Positions 1 through 6,084 are shown, counted from the stretch's first letter. The stretch: 8,975 nucleotides of DNA from JAIBJP01 sp035639875 (GCA_035639875.1 DASQXE010000177.1:1-8975); one strand, 5' to 3'. Notes: generated by a model from the sequence alone, not told the origin. A program made the numbers and translations.

Positions 1-908
1 CTCGAGACGAAACCGCCGGCGCGCGCGAGCGTAGCCTCACGCATGACCTCGGCGAGCGCGGCCACGGCCTCGACGCTTCCGGGTGGTCCCGGAGACCCGA
101 GCCGGTCGAGTACGCGGAGCGCGAAGGCGATCAGCAGGCCGCCGGACGAAGGCGGCGGGTTGGAGACGAACTCGTGCCCCGCGTACTGCGCCCGCACGGG
201 ACGACGGCGGACGACCCTGTACGTGGCGAGGTCTTCTTCGCTCAGGAGTCCGCCGCGTTCCCGCACGGCATCGCTCATCGCGCGCGCCAGTCGGCCACGG
301 TAGAACGAGCCGGCCCCTTCGGCCGCGAGGAGCTCGAGCGTGTCGGCGAGATCGGCCATCACGAGCGCCTCGCCCACCTGGAGGGGACGCGTTTCCCCGT
401 AGATTTGCCTTCCTTCATCCTCCGCCCGCAGGGCGACGTCCAAGATCGCGTGCAGAAAAGCCTGCTGGGGATTGAGCGGCACCCCGGCGCGGGCAACCTC
501 GATTGCCGGCGAGACAAGGTCGGGCCACGGAATGCGGCCGTAGAGGCGATGCGCCTCGCCGAGACCGGCGACCGCACCCGGAACCGCGCAAGAGGCGCCG
601 CCGATCCGGAACAGCTGGAGGGTGCGCGCATCGAACGGCACTTCGATCTCGACCATCGAAGCCGCTTCATGTCCGTCGAGGCCGCGCCCGGGTATTGCCA
701 CGAAGAAGTCGAGCAGCCTGTCGCTCCGGTCCGAGGCCCGGTGGACGAGCATGAAGCCGCCCGCGCCGGGACCCGTGAGCGGGCTCTCGGTCACCCAGGA
801 GACGAAACCCGCTGCAATGCAGGCGTCGACTGCGTTCCCACCCTGCTCGAGAATCTGCGCGCCCGCCTGCGCGGTCAGCGGGTGGCCCGCGGCCACTGCC
901 CCTCTCAT
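1..908 (-). CDS. ggt: Gamma-glutamyltransferase family protein, N-terminal part (3' end outside window)
   Basis: The visible 302 residues begin MRGAVAAGHPLTAQAG and carry family landmarks in order: GGNAVDA at about residues 23-29, a glycine-rich SPLTGPGAGGFML stretch at about 42-54, and the PPPSSGG motif at about 251-257. Family members are Ntn-hydrolases that transfer or hydrolyse the gamma-glutamyl group of glutathione and related compounds after self-cleavage at a threonine. That threonine and the small subunit lie beyond the left edge, so activity cannot be judged. The start is the ATG at 906-908, because homology to the family N-terminus begins at once. No signal peptide or membrane segment precedes it, unlike secreted E. 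coli or Bacillus GGT, so a cytoplasmic protein is likely. It is divergent from the cyclase gene. Substrate is uncertain; many actinobacterial paralogues are uncharacterised. Confidence 0.9.
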   Translation of the reverse strand, partial: MRGAVAAGHPLTAQAGAQILEQGGNAVDACIAAGFVSWVTESPLTGPGAGGFMLVHRASDRSDRLLDFFVAIPGRGLDGHEAASMVEIEVPFDARTLQLFRIGGASCAVPGAVAGLGEAHRLYGRIPWPDLVSPAIEVARAGVPLNPQQAFLHAILDVALRAEDEGRQIYGETRPLQVGEALVMADLADTLELLAAEGAGSFYRGRLARAMSDAVRERGGLLSEEDLATYRVVRRRPVRAQYAGHEFVSNPPPSSGGLLIAFALRVLDRLGSPGPPGSVEAVAALAEVMREATLARAGGFVS

Positions 909-946
909 GCCTCTGAGGTTAGCGAGCGTCGGGCGCGCTTCCTACA

Positions 947-956
947 CCGCCGGCGG
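947..956. repeat. 10-bp perfect palindrome in the divergent intergenic region
   Basis: CCGCCGGCGG is its own reverse complement and lies between the starts of the ggt-like gene and the cyclase gene. At this GC content such a palindrome can arise by chance, so a binding-site role is only a possibility. Confidence 0.3.
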
Positions 957-963
957 CAAAACG

Positions 964-979
964 GCGGCGTAGACGCCGC
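964..979. promoter_or_regulatory. Inverted repeat overlapping the cyclase -35, possible operator
   Basis: GCGGCGT and ACGCCGC form 7-bp perfect arms around a 2-bp centre (AG). The repeat covers the candidate -35 hexamer at 970-975 of the cyclase promoter, a usual place for a repressor operator. It lies between two divergent genes, so it is not a terminator for either. That it is an operator is inference; no cognate regulator is encoded in the window. Confidence 0.35.
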
Positions 980-1004
980 TCAGACCGAGGCGTAGCATCG
1001 GGCA
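970..1004 (+). promoter_or_regulatory. Candidate leaderless promoter of the cyclase gene
   Basis: TAGACG (970-975, four of six matches to TTGACA) is separated by exactly 17 bp from TAGCAT (993-998, fits the TANNNT -10 pattern). Six bases then precede the ATG at 1005. A start site 7 nt after the -10 would fall on the A of the start codon, giving a leaderless mRNA. There is no Shine-Dalgarno sequence close to this ATG, which fits. Leaderless genes with this arrangement are common in actinobacteria. Confidence 0.5.
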
Positions 1005-2627
1005 ATGGCTCAAGAGCAGGGCCGGCGGCGGGCGACGACCGACGTGGCGCCGGTTCAGCTCCGCGCCTTCCTGATCGCGGACGTCCGCGGTTACACGCGC
1101 TTCACGAGTGAGCAAGGCAACGAGGCCGCGACCGAGCTCGCCAAGCAGTTCGCGGCCGTGGTGCGGAGCGCCGTCTCCGAGCACGGCGGTGAGCTCCTGG
1201 AGCTACGGGGCGACGAGGCGATGTGCGTCTTCCCGCTTGCGCTGCAGGCGTTACGTGCGTCTATTGAGGTGCAGAGGCGTCTTCGCACGGAGAGCGACGA
1301 CGGGCCGCCACTCCCCCTTGGCGTGGGCATTGGGATAGACGTCGGAGAGGCGGTGCCAGTGAACGGCGGTTACCGCGGCGCCGCCTTGAACGTCGCGTCA
1401 CGTCTGTGCTCGCTCGCCAGACCCGGGCAGGTCCTGGCGAGCGACACGGCTGTTCGGTTAGCGGGTGGACTCGCCGGTGTCCGTTATGACCGTCGGCGGC
1501 CCGTGAAGTTGAAAGGCCTGGCGGAGCCGGTGCGGATGGTCGAGGTCGTCCCCGAGACACCTCTTCCGCCACTTCCATCGCCCTCTGGCAAGCGTTCTAC
1601 GCGCCGCCACCGGCTGATTCTGTTGGCCGCCGCCGCGCTAGTTGTGGGCACGGCAATCGCAGTCGCACTCGTCTATTCCGGACGCGGGAATCCACGACCA
1701 CCCCAGTCCGCCGTCCAACCCGTCACCGAGGGCATCTACCGAATCGATCCGCAGCGTCGCCGCCTTACCGCGGCGATCCCATTACCGGTGGGCCGCGTGA
1801 GCCCGACCCTCAGTTACGCGTTCGGCTACGTCTGGGCGAACCTCGAGACAGGCGAGGCGAGAATCGACCCGAAGACGAACGCGGTCAAACGCTTCAATAC
1901 GGGCGGATGGTCGTACGTTCGCTGCGGCTCGCGGCTTTGCGCAGCGGGCGGAACGATTGGCACGAATGACGTGATGTTCCTCGACCCTTCCGATCCCGAT
2001 CAGGAGATCGAGGCGATCCGAGGTCAGCCGTTCGACCCGCAGGAGAGGCAGGCCGGCTTCTACGTCGCGACCGGATTTGGCTCGATCTGGGTGAGAGAAT
2101 CCGGCGCCCCCGGCTGCTGTACTGGTCGCGTCTTTTGGCGGATCGATTTCAAGACGCATCGGGTAGTCGGCCGCTGGCGTAACCCGGACGCCTTCGCTGT
2201 GAGCGAAAGAGAGGGTGTATGGGTGATCTACGGCGAGCGGCTCTTCCGGATCGATCCCGCGACGAACAAGCTCAGCCGCGTCGACGGGGTCGGGCGCGCG
2301 TGGACGCTCGCCGTCGGAAATGGCGCGGTGTGGGTAGGCGATTTTGCAGCGACGACCATCCGTGAGTTGAATCCGGACACCGGCGCCGTGATCTGGCGTC
2401 ACCGCGTGCCGATTCACATTCAGCGAATCATCGCGGGGGGCGGAAACGCCTGGCTCGAGGACGTCGACGGCCACGCGCTCGTACGGGTCAGCGCACTGAG
2501 CCACGCCATCTCGCCATCACTCAAGACCCCATTCAGACCCGGGACCATGGCGATCAGCCCTGACGCGTTGTGGGTGCGTTTCCCTCAGTCAAGCGACCCC
2601 TACCTGAACGGCGATGCGCGCCTTTAA
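1005..2627 (+). CDS. Membrane-anchored class III adenylate/guanylate cyclase homologue with C-terminal beta-propeller-like domain
   Basis: 540 residues in three parts. Residues about 18-182 are a class III cyclase homology domain (FLIADVRGYTRF, LELRGDEAMCVF, ALNVASRLCSLARPGQVLAS). Residues about 204-224 are one transmembrane helix preceded by a basic RRHR, placing the cyclase in the cytoplasm. Residues about 240-540 are outside and contain recurring units such as YRIDPQ, RIDPKTN, FRIDPATN, SIWV, GVWVIYG and AVWVGD, typical of NHL/YVTN/Vgb-like propellers. Against mycobacterial Rv1625c the spacing puts both metal aspartates at D26 and D70, and the transition-state residues at N129 and R133. 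The purine-selecting Lys and Asp positions are E66 and G122. C307/C312 and C371/C372 could form external disulfides. Probable role: coupling an outside signal to a cytoplasmic nucleotide domain. Product and activity are uncertain. Confidence 0.85.
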   Translation: MAQEQGRRRATTDVAPVQLRAFLIADVRGYTRFTSEQGNEAATELAKQFAAVVRSAVSEHGGELLELRGDEAMCVFPLALQALRASIEVQRRLRTESDDGPPLPLGVGIGIDVGEAVPVNGGYRGAALNVASRLCSLARPGQVLASDTAVRLAGGLAGVRYDRRRPVKLKGLAEPVRMVEVVPETPLPPLPSPSGKRSTRRHRLILLAAAALVVGTAIAVALVYSGRGNPRPPQSAVQPVTEGIYRIDPQRRRLTAAIPLPVGRVSPTLSYAFGYVWANLETGEARIDPKTNAVKRFNTGGWSYVRCGSRLCAAGGTIGTNDVMFLDPSDPDQEIEAIRGQPFDPQERQAGFYVATGFGSIWVRESGAPGCCTGRVFWRIDFKTHRVVGRWRNPDAFAVSEREGVWVIYGERLFRIDPATNKLSRVDGVGRAWTLAVGNGAVWVGDFAATTIRELNPDTGAVIWRHRVPIHIQRIIAGGGNAWLEDVDGHALVRVSALSHAISPSLKTPFRPGTMAISPDALWVRFPQSSDPYLNGDARL

Positions 2628-2633
2628 GCCAAT

Positions 2634-3977
2634 CTAGAGGTCGCGCAGGAAGCTCGGCGGCTCGAGCGTGTCGTCGCCCGGGGGCGGGGTGCGCGCGACC
2701 CCGGCGCCCACACCGCCGGTCAAAGCGCGGCCGCCGCGCCCGAGGCCCGTCGCGATGACCGTCACCCAGATCTGCCCGGCGAGGCGCTCGTCGATCGTCG
2801 CGCCGAAGATGATGTTCGTCTCCTCGGTCGACGCCTCGCGCACGACCTCAGCCGCCTCGTTGACCTCGAGGAGCGAGAGGTCGTCTCCGCCCGCGATCGA
2901 GAGGAGGATGCCGCGGGCGCCGACGATCTCCGTGTCGATGAGGGGCGACCGCAGGGCGCGGCTCGCGGCCTCGCGGGCTCGCGTCTCCCCGGTCGCAAAG
3001 CCGATGCCCATGATCGCGGAACCAGCGTCCTTCATGATCGTGCGCACGTCGGCGAAGTCGAGGTTGATGAGCCCCGGCATCGTGATCAGGTCGCAGATGC
3101 CCTGGACGCCTTGGCGTAGGACGTCGTCGGCGATCCGGAACGCGTCGATCATCGACGTCGACCGCTCGAGCACCTCGAGGAGGCGGTCGTTCGGGATGAC
3201 GATCACCGTGTCGCAGACGTCACGGAGCGCGTCGACGCCCGTGTCGGCTTGTGAGCGCCGCCGAGTTCCCTCGAAACGGAACGGAAGCGTCACGATTCCG
3301 ACGGTCAGCGCCCCCACCTCCTTCGCGATGCGGGCGACGACGGGAGCAGCGCCCGTGCCCGTCCCCCCGCCTTCCCCGGCTGTGACGAACACCATGTCGG
3401 AGCCGCGGAGGACGTGCTTGATCTGGTCGTAGGCGTCCTCGGCCGCTTTGCGCCCGAGCTCCGGATCGGAGCCGGACCCGAGGCCCTGCGTGAGGTCGCG
3501 GCCGATGTGGAGCTTGATCGGAGCCTCGCACGTGCGCAGCTGCTGGATGTCGGTGTTGACGGCAATGAACTCGACCTGCGAGATGCCGGCCTCGATCATG
3601 CGGTTGACGGCGTTCAGGCCGCCGCCGCCCACGCCGACGACGCGAATGACCGCAAGGTACGCGGCGGACTCGGGGCGAGGCGTGCGATGGAGCCGCGGCG
3701 CCCCCTCTGCGAGCCGACTGACCGGCGGCTGCTCGTAGCGCGGCGCGGGTGCGGTGGGGCTCGGTGCGGGAGAGCCGGCTGCCGCGAGAGAGGACGCGCT
3801 TTCCTCGGGCGGGGCGTGCTCGACCGTCGCCGGGGCGTGCTCGACGGTCGGTGCCTCGGAGCTTACGCGCGCTTGGCCCTCGCGCTCGGCTCGCTCGGCC
3901 TGCCGCTGCGCGGCCTCGGTCGCCTTGAAGAGCTCGGCGAGCGGACCCTCACGCATGCTCGCGCGCCGACGCGCCAT
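2634..3977 (-). CDS. ftsZ: Cell division protein FtsZ with long N-terminal extension
   Basis: Tubulin-like GTPase that polymerises into the cytoplasmic Z-ring. The core starts at about residue 110 (IRVVGVGGGGLNAVNRM). It has the tubulin signature GGGTGTG at 203-209, PNDRLL at 262-267 and the catalytic T7 loop NLDFAD at 305-310, so GTP binding and hydrolysis should be intact. The 447-residue protein ends in LEPPSFLRDL, matching the FtsZ C-terminal peptide that binds FtsA/SepF-like anchors, but the linker before it is only about 20 residues. Residues 1-105 are an unusual extension: a charged helix (about 9-35), then Pro/Ala-rich disorder with a repeated TVEHAP. The ATG at 3977 is chosen over the internal Met8 because AAGGAGGTG sits 4 nt upstream. 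It overlaps parA by 29 bp. A second, canonical ftsZ elsewhere cannot be excluded. Confidence 0.95.
   Translation of the reverse strand: MARRRASMREGPLAELFKATEAAQRQAERAEREGQARVSSEAPTVEHAPATVEHAPPEESASSLAAAGSPAPSPTAPAPRYEQPPVSRLAEGAPRLHRTPRPESAAYLAVIRVVGVGGGGLNAVNRMIEAGISQVEFIAVNTDIQQLRTCEAPIKLHIGRDLTQGLGSGSDPELGRKAAEDAYDQIKHVLRGSDMVFVTAGEGGGTGTGAAPVVARIAKEVGALTVGIVTLPFRFEGTRRRSQADTGVDALRDVCDTVIVIPNDRLLEVLERSTSMIDAFRIADDVLRQGVQGICDLITMPGLINLDFADVRTIMKDAGSAIMGIGFATGETRAREAASRALRSPLIDTEIVGARGILLSIAGGDDLSLLEVNEAAEVVREASTEETNIIFGATIDERLAGQIWVTVIATGLGRGGRALTGGVGAGVARTPPPGDDTLEPPSFLRDL
3811..3852 (-). repeat. Tandem duplication of 21 bp inside ftsZ
   Basis: Two adjacent 21-bp units (3811-3831 and 3832-3852) match at 18 of 21 positions and stay in frame. 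They encode the repeated peptide TVEHAP in the disordered N-terminal extension of FtsZ (residues about 44-56). This is consistent with slippage-type expansion of a low-constraint segment. Confidence 0.75.
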
Positions 3978-4782
3978 TGAGCACCTCCTTGGCCAGCGAG
4001 CGGTAGGCCTCTGCCGCGGGACCGGTCGGGTCGTACTTCAGAACCGAGCTTCCCTGGACGGGCGCCTCGGCGTACCGAACGGTCTTGCGGATGCGGGTGT
4101 CGAAAACGAGATCCCCGAAGTTCTCTTTCAGCATCTCGATGGCCTCGCGACTGTGCAACGTCCGCGAGTCATACATCGTCGGGAGGATGCCGCCGATCTC
4201 GACGACCGGGTTCAGGTTTTCCCGAATCATGGCGAGCGTGTTCTCGAGCTGCACGAGCCCGCGCAGCGAGAGGTATTCGCATTGCACCGGAACGATGACG
4301 CTGTCCGCGGCGGTCAGGGCGTTGATCGTCAGGAGTCCGAGCGACGGGGGCGTATCGACGAGGATGTAGTCGTAGCGGCTGCGCACGGGCAGAAGACCCT
4401 TCTGGAGCGCACGCTCGCGCCCGATCATGCTCGAGAGGGCAAGCTCGGCCCCCGCCAGATCGATCGACGAGACGGCGATGTCGATCTCGGCTCGGTGGAT
4501 CACTTCCTCGATGGGCAGGGAGTGCACGAGGACGTCGTACATGGAACGCTCGACCTGGTCGGGGTCCATGCCCTGACTCATGGTCAGGTTGCCCTGCGGG
4601 TCCAGGTCCACGGCCAGAACGCTGAAGCCCTGCTCCTTGAACGCGACGGCCAGATTCAGCGTCGTCGTCGTCTTGGCCACGCCACCTTTCTGATTGGCGA
4701 AGGCGATGACCTGGCCCAGCGTCGCTCCTTTAGACGTGGACGTCCGCTTGCGCGGACGCGTGAAGATTTCCGTGAGGCCCAT
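3949..4782 (-). CDS. parA: ParA/Soj-family ATPase without adjacent ParB
   Basis: 277-residue deviant Walker A ATPase that probably cycles between ATP-dependent dimer and monomer states. Visible motifs: KGGVAKT with signature Lys32 and P-loop Lys37; VDLDPQGN, with Asp61 24 residues after Lys37, the same spacing as Lys20 to Asp44 in Thermus Soj; and Walker B LVDTPPS with Asp143. The C-terminal half resembles Soj (TMYDSRTLHSREA, then VRYAEAPVQGSSV and YDPTGPAAEAYRSLA). The start at 4782 is preferred over an in-frame ATG at 4815 because AAGGAGC lies 5 nt upstream. An N-terminal basic tail of about 20 residues precedes the fold; no MinD-type C-terminal membrane helix is evident. No parB or parS-like gene neighbour is present. 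The overlap with ftsZ suggests a role in division placement rather than chromosome partition, but this is inference. Confidence 0.93.
   Translation of the reverse strand: MGLTEIFTRPRKRTSTSKGATLGQVIAFANQKGGVAKTTTTLNLAVAFKEQGFSVLAVDLDPQGNLTMSQGMDPDQVERSMYDVLVHSLPIEEVIHRAEIDIAVSSIDLAGAELALSSMIGRERALQKGLLPVRSRYDYILVDTPPSLGLLTINALTAADSVIVPVQCEYLSLRGLVQLENTLAMIRENLNPVVEIGGILPTMYDSRTLHSREAIEMLKENFGDLVFDTRIRKTVRYAEAPVQGSSVLKYDPTGPAAEAYRSLAKEVLNGASAREHA
3982..3990 (-). promoter_or_regulatory. Strong Shine-Dalgarno of ftsZ inside parA
   Basis: The minus strand reads AAGGAGGTG, with GGAGG 6 nt from the ftsZ ATG at 3977. It lies within the last codons of parA. It decides the ftsZ start and points to independent or coupled reinitiation on the parA-ftsZ message. 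Confidence 0.85.
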
Positions 4783-4786
4783 TCGG

Positions 4787-4793
4787 GCTCCTT
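4787..4793 (-). promoter_or_regulatory. Shine-Dalgarno of parA
   Basis: The minus strand reads AAGGAGC, with GGAG 5 nt before the ATG at 4782. It supports the shorter ParA starting MGLTEIF over the 11-residue-longer version starting at 4815, which has no ribosome binding site or family similarity. Confidence 0.8.
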
Positions 4794-4803
4794 GTTTCGT
4801 GTG

Positions 4804-4809
4804 AGCGTA
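4804..4809 (-). promoter_or_regulatory. Possible -10 element for parA-ftsZ
   Basis: TACGCT on the minus strand fits the TANNNT pattern and would give a 5' leader of about 14 nt that includes the parA ribosome binding site. It lies in the 81-bp gap after the ureohydrolase gene. I could not find a convincing -35 at 16-18 bp, so this is weak. Confidence 0.3.
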
Positions 4810-4863
4810 GCACAATCCTTCTGCGCCTTTGCAGCGAAAAAGCAGGGAAAAGCGCCGGGTGGA

Positions 4864-5802
4864 TTAGCGCCCGAGCGCGAGTAGGGAGAGCATCTCGAAG
4901 CACGCGTTTGCGGCGACGAACGACGTCACCGCGGCCGGGTCGAACGGCGGGCAAACCTCGACGCAGTCGAAGCCGCGGAAATCGAGGCCGGCGAGCGAGC
5001 GAATGTAGGTGAGCGCTTCCCGGCTCGAGGGACCGCCGACCTCGGGCGTCCCGGTGCCGGGTGCAAACGCCGGGTCGACGAAGTCGATGTCGAAAGACAG
5101 GAAGCACGGGCCGTCGCCGACGCGGTCACGGACACGCTGAGAAAAGCCCCCCGCACCGAGCGCGGCGAGCTCCTCGTAAGGAATCGCGTCGATGCCGAAC
5201 TGGCGCGGGAGGTCGGCGTCCCCCTCGGCTGTCAATGACCCGCGCAGCCCTGCCTGGACCGACCGAGTGGCGTCGACGAGGCCTTCCTCGACGGCCCTGC
5301 GCACAACGCTCCCGTGGAAGAGCTTCTGGCCGAAATACTCGTCCCAAAGGTCGTGATGCGCGTCGAGTTGGACGAGCGCCACCGGTCCATGCACCGCGGC
5401 TACGGCGCGGAGCTCGGCGAGCAGGACCGAGTGGTCGCCGCCCAGACAGAGCGTCGTCACCCCCGCGCGGACGATCTCGGCGAGTGTGGCACTCGAGCGA
5501 TCGAGCGAGTCCGCGGTCGAACCGGGGACCGTCGGCACGTCGCCGTAGTCGACGAGCGACAGCTTGCCGACGACGTCGACCCGCAGGATTGGGTTGTAGT
5601 TCCGCAGCATGACCGAGGCGCTCCGGATTCCCTCCGGGCCGAAGCGCGCACCGCTACGGAATACGACCGCCCCATCAGTGGGCACGCCGACGACGGCGAC
5701 GTCCACCCCGTCTAGGTCACGGACATGGGGCAGGCGCATGAACGTCCGCGGGCCCGAGAAGCGCGGCGTCTCGAACGCGTCCGGCGGCCCGTAGCGCGGC
5801 AT
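4864..5802 (-). CDS. Agmatinase/arginase-family ureohydrolase
   Basis: 312-residue binuclear manganese hydrolase that should cleave a guanidino compound to urea and an amine; agmatine to putrescine is the best-known reaction of close relatives. All six expected metal ligands are visible: H124 in GGDHS, D147/H149/D151 in DAHHDLWD, and D238/D240 in DIDFVDPAFAPGTGTPE. The C-terminal CVEVCPPFDPAAVTSFVAAN is also family-typical. His150 replaces the Thr usual in agmatinases, and HGS replaces HGT at 163-165, so guanidinobutyrase or another guanidino acid hydrolase is equally possible. The N-terminal PRFSGPRTFMRLPHV block is conserved in the family and supports this start, although there is no Shine-Dalgarno. 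The start lies 12 bp from the preceding small gene, and a perfect TATAAT lies just upstream. parA follows 81 bp downstream. Confidence 0.92.
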   Translation of the reverse strand: MPRYGPPDAFETPRFSGPRTFMRLPHVRDLDGVDVAVVGVPTDGAVVFRSGARFGPEGIRSASVMLRNYNPILRVDVVGKLSLVDYGDVPTVPGSTADSLDRSSATLAEIVRAGVTTLCLGGDHSVLLAELRAVAAVHGPVALVQLDAHHDLWDEYFGQKLFHGSVVRRAVEEGLVDATRSVQAGLRGSLTAEGDADLPRQFGIDAIPYEELAALGAGGFSQRVRDRVGDGPCFLSFDIDFVDPAFAPGTGTPEVGGPSSREALTYIRSLAGLDFRGFDCVEVCPPFDPAAVTSFVAANACFEMLSLLALGR

Positions 5803-5813
5803 ACGCGGGCGCG

Positions 5814-5819
5814 ATTATA
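5814..5819 (-). promoter_or_regulatory. Perfect -10 hexamer before the ureohydrolase gene
   Basis: TATAAT on the minus strand ends 11 nt before the ATG at 5802, so a transcript would have a leader of only about 4-5 nt. It overlaps the stop codon of the upstream 84-residue gene. No recognisable -35 is found at 16-18 bp. The absence of a ribosome binding site at 5802 agrees with a near-leaderless message. Confidence 0.45.
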
Positions 5820-6069
5820 TGGCGGTTCCCACAACCACCCCCTTTGTCGAGCTGTCGGCACCGCGTTCCCCGTCCTCGAGCCCCGCCCGGCAGCGCTCGA
5901 GCGCCGCTTGCGCGTCGTCGAGGCCTTCAGCTCCCTCCGCAGACAGCCAGCGCTCACCGTCCTCAAGGAGGCCCCGCACCTCGGCGAGAAGCGCATCGGC
6001 GGCCGCGCCGCTCCTGCGCAGCTGTTCGATCTGCTCCAGCCGTTCGATGACCCGTCTCGCCTCGTCCAT
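5815..6069 (-). CDS. Small helical (coiled-coil-like) protein, function unknown
   Basis: 84 residues, start MDEARRVIERLEQIEQLRR. The first 68 or so are rich in Glu, Leu, Ala and Arg with regular hydrophobic spacing, in two helical blocks (about 1-46 and 51-68) joined around a Gly-containing turn, suggesting a helical hairpin. The tail TKGVVVGTAI is not helical. There is no signal peptide or membrane segment and no recognised domain. It sits 15 bp after the small membrane protein gene and 12 bp before the ureohydrolase gene, so it is probably cotranscribed. No Shine-Dalgarno precedes the ATG; TAGCTT lies 6 nt upstream, giving a possible leaderless start. A non-coding frame is unlikely given the tight packing and the amphipathic pattern, but its function cannot be inferred. 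Confidence 0.72.
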   Translation of the reverse strand: MDEARRVIERLEQIEQLRRSGAAADALLAEVRGLLEDGERWLSAEGAEGLDDAQAALERCRAGLEDGERGADSSTKGVVVGTAI

Positions 6070-6075
6070 GGGACG

Positions 6076-6081
6076 AAGCTA
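6076..6081 (-). promoter_or_regulatory. Possible -10 for a leaderless start of the 84-residue gene
   Basis: TAGCTT on the minus strand is followed by 6 nt and the ATG at 6069, placing the predicted transcription start on the start codon. At 17 bp upstream the hexamer CACACA matches only three of six -35 positions, so support is weak. Confidence 0.28.
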
Positions 6082-6084
6082 GCG

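Noticed and set aside
174..995. Plus-strand open frame of 273 codons
   Set aside because: Antisense to the ggt-like gene, whose motifs (GGNAVDA, PPPSSGG) are unmistakable.
1782..2504. Minus-strand open frame of 240 codons inside the cyclase gene
   Set aside because: Opposite the propeller-like repeats of the plus-strand protein; no motif of its own.
2676..2693. GC-rich hairpin-like sequence near the end of ftsZ (around CGCCCGGGGGCG) as a terminator
   Set aside because: The loop is too short, there is no T-run, and it lies inside the FtsZ C-terminal coding region.
3954..3956. Internal ATG (Met8) as the ftsZ start, giving an 8-bp overlap with parA
   Set aside because: The ATG at 3977 has an excellent ribosome binding site at the right distance. 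Met8 remains a possible secondary start.
4783..4815. Upstream in-frame ATG start for ParA (adds MCYAHTKQGAR)
   Set aside because: No ribosome binding site there and non-family residues, whereas AAGGAGC lies correctly before the ATG at 4782.
3754..4884. Long plus-strand open frame (376 codons) opposite parA and the start of ftsZ
   Set aside because: It is antisense to two clearly recognised genes, and its translation has no family features and a mixed, Arg-rich composition. Long shadow frames are expected at this GC content.
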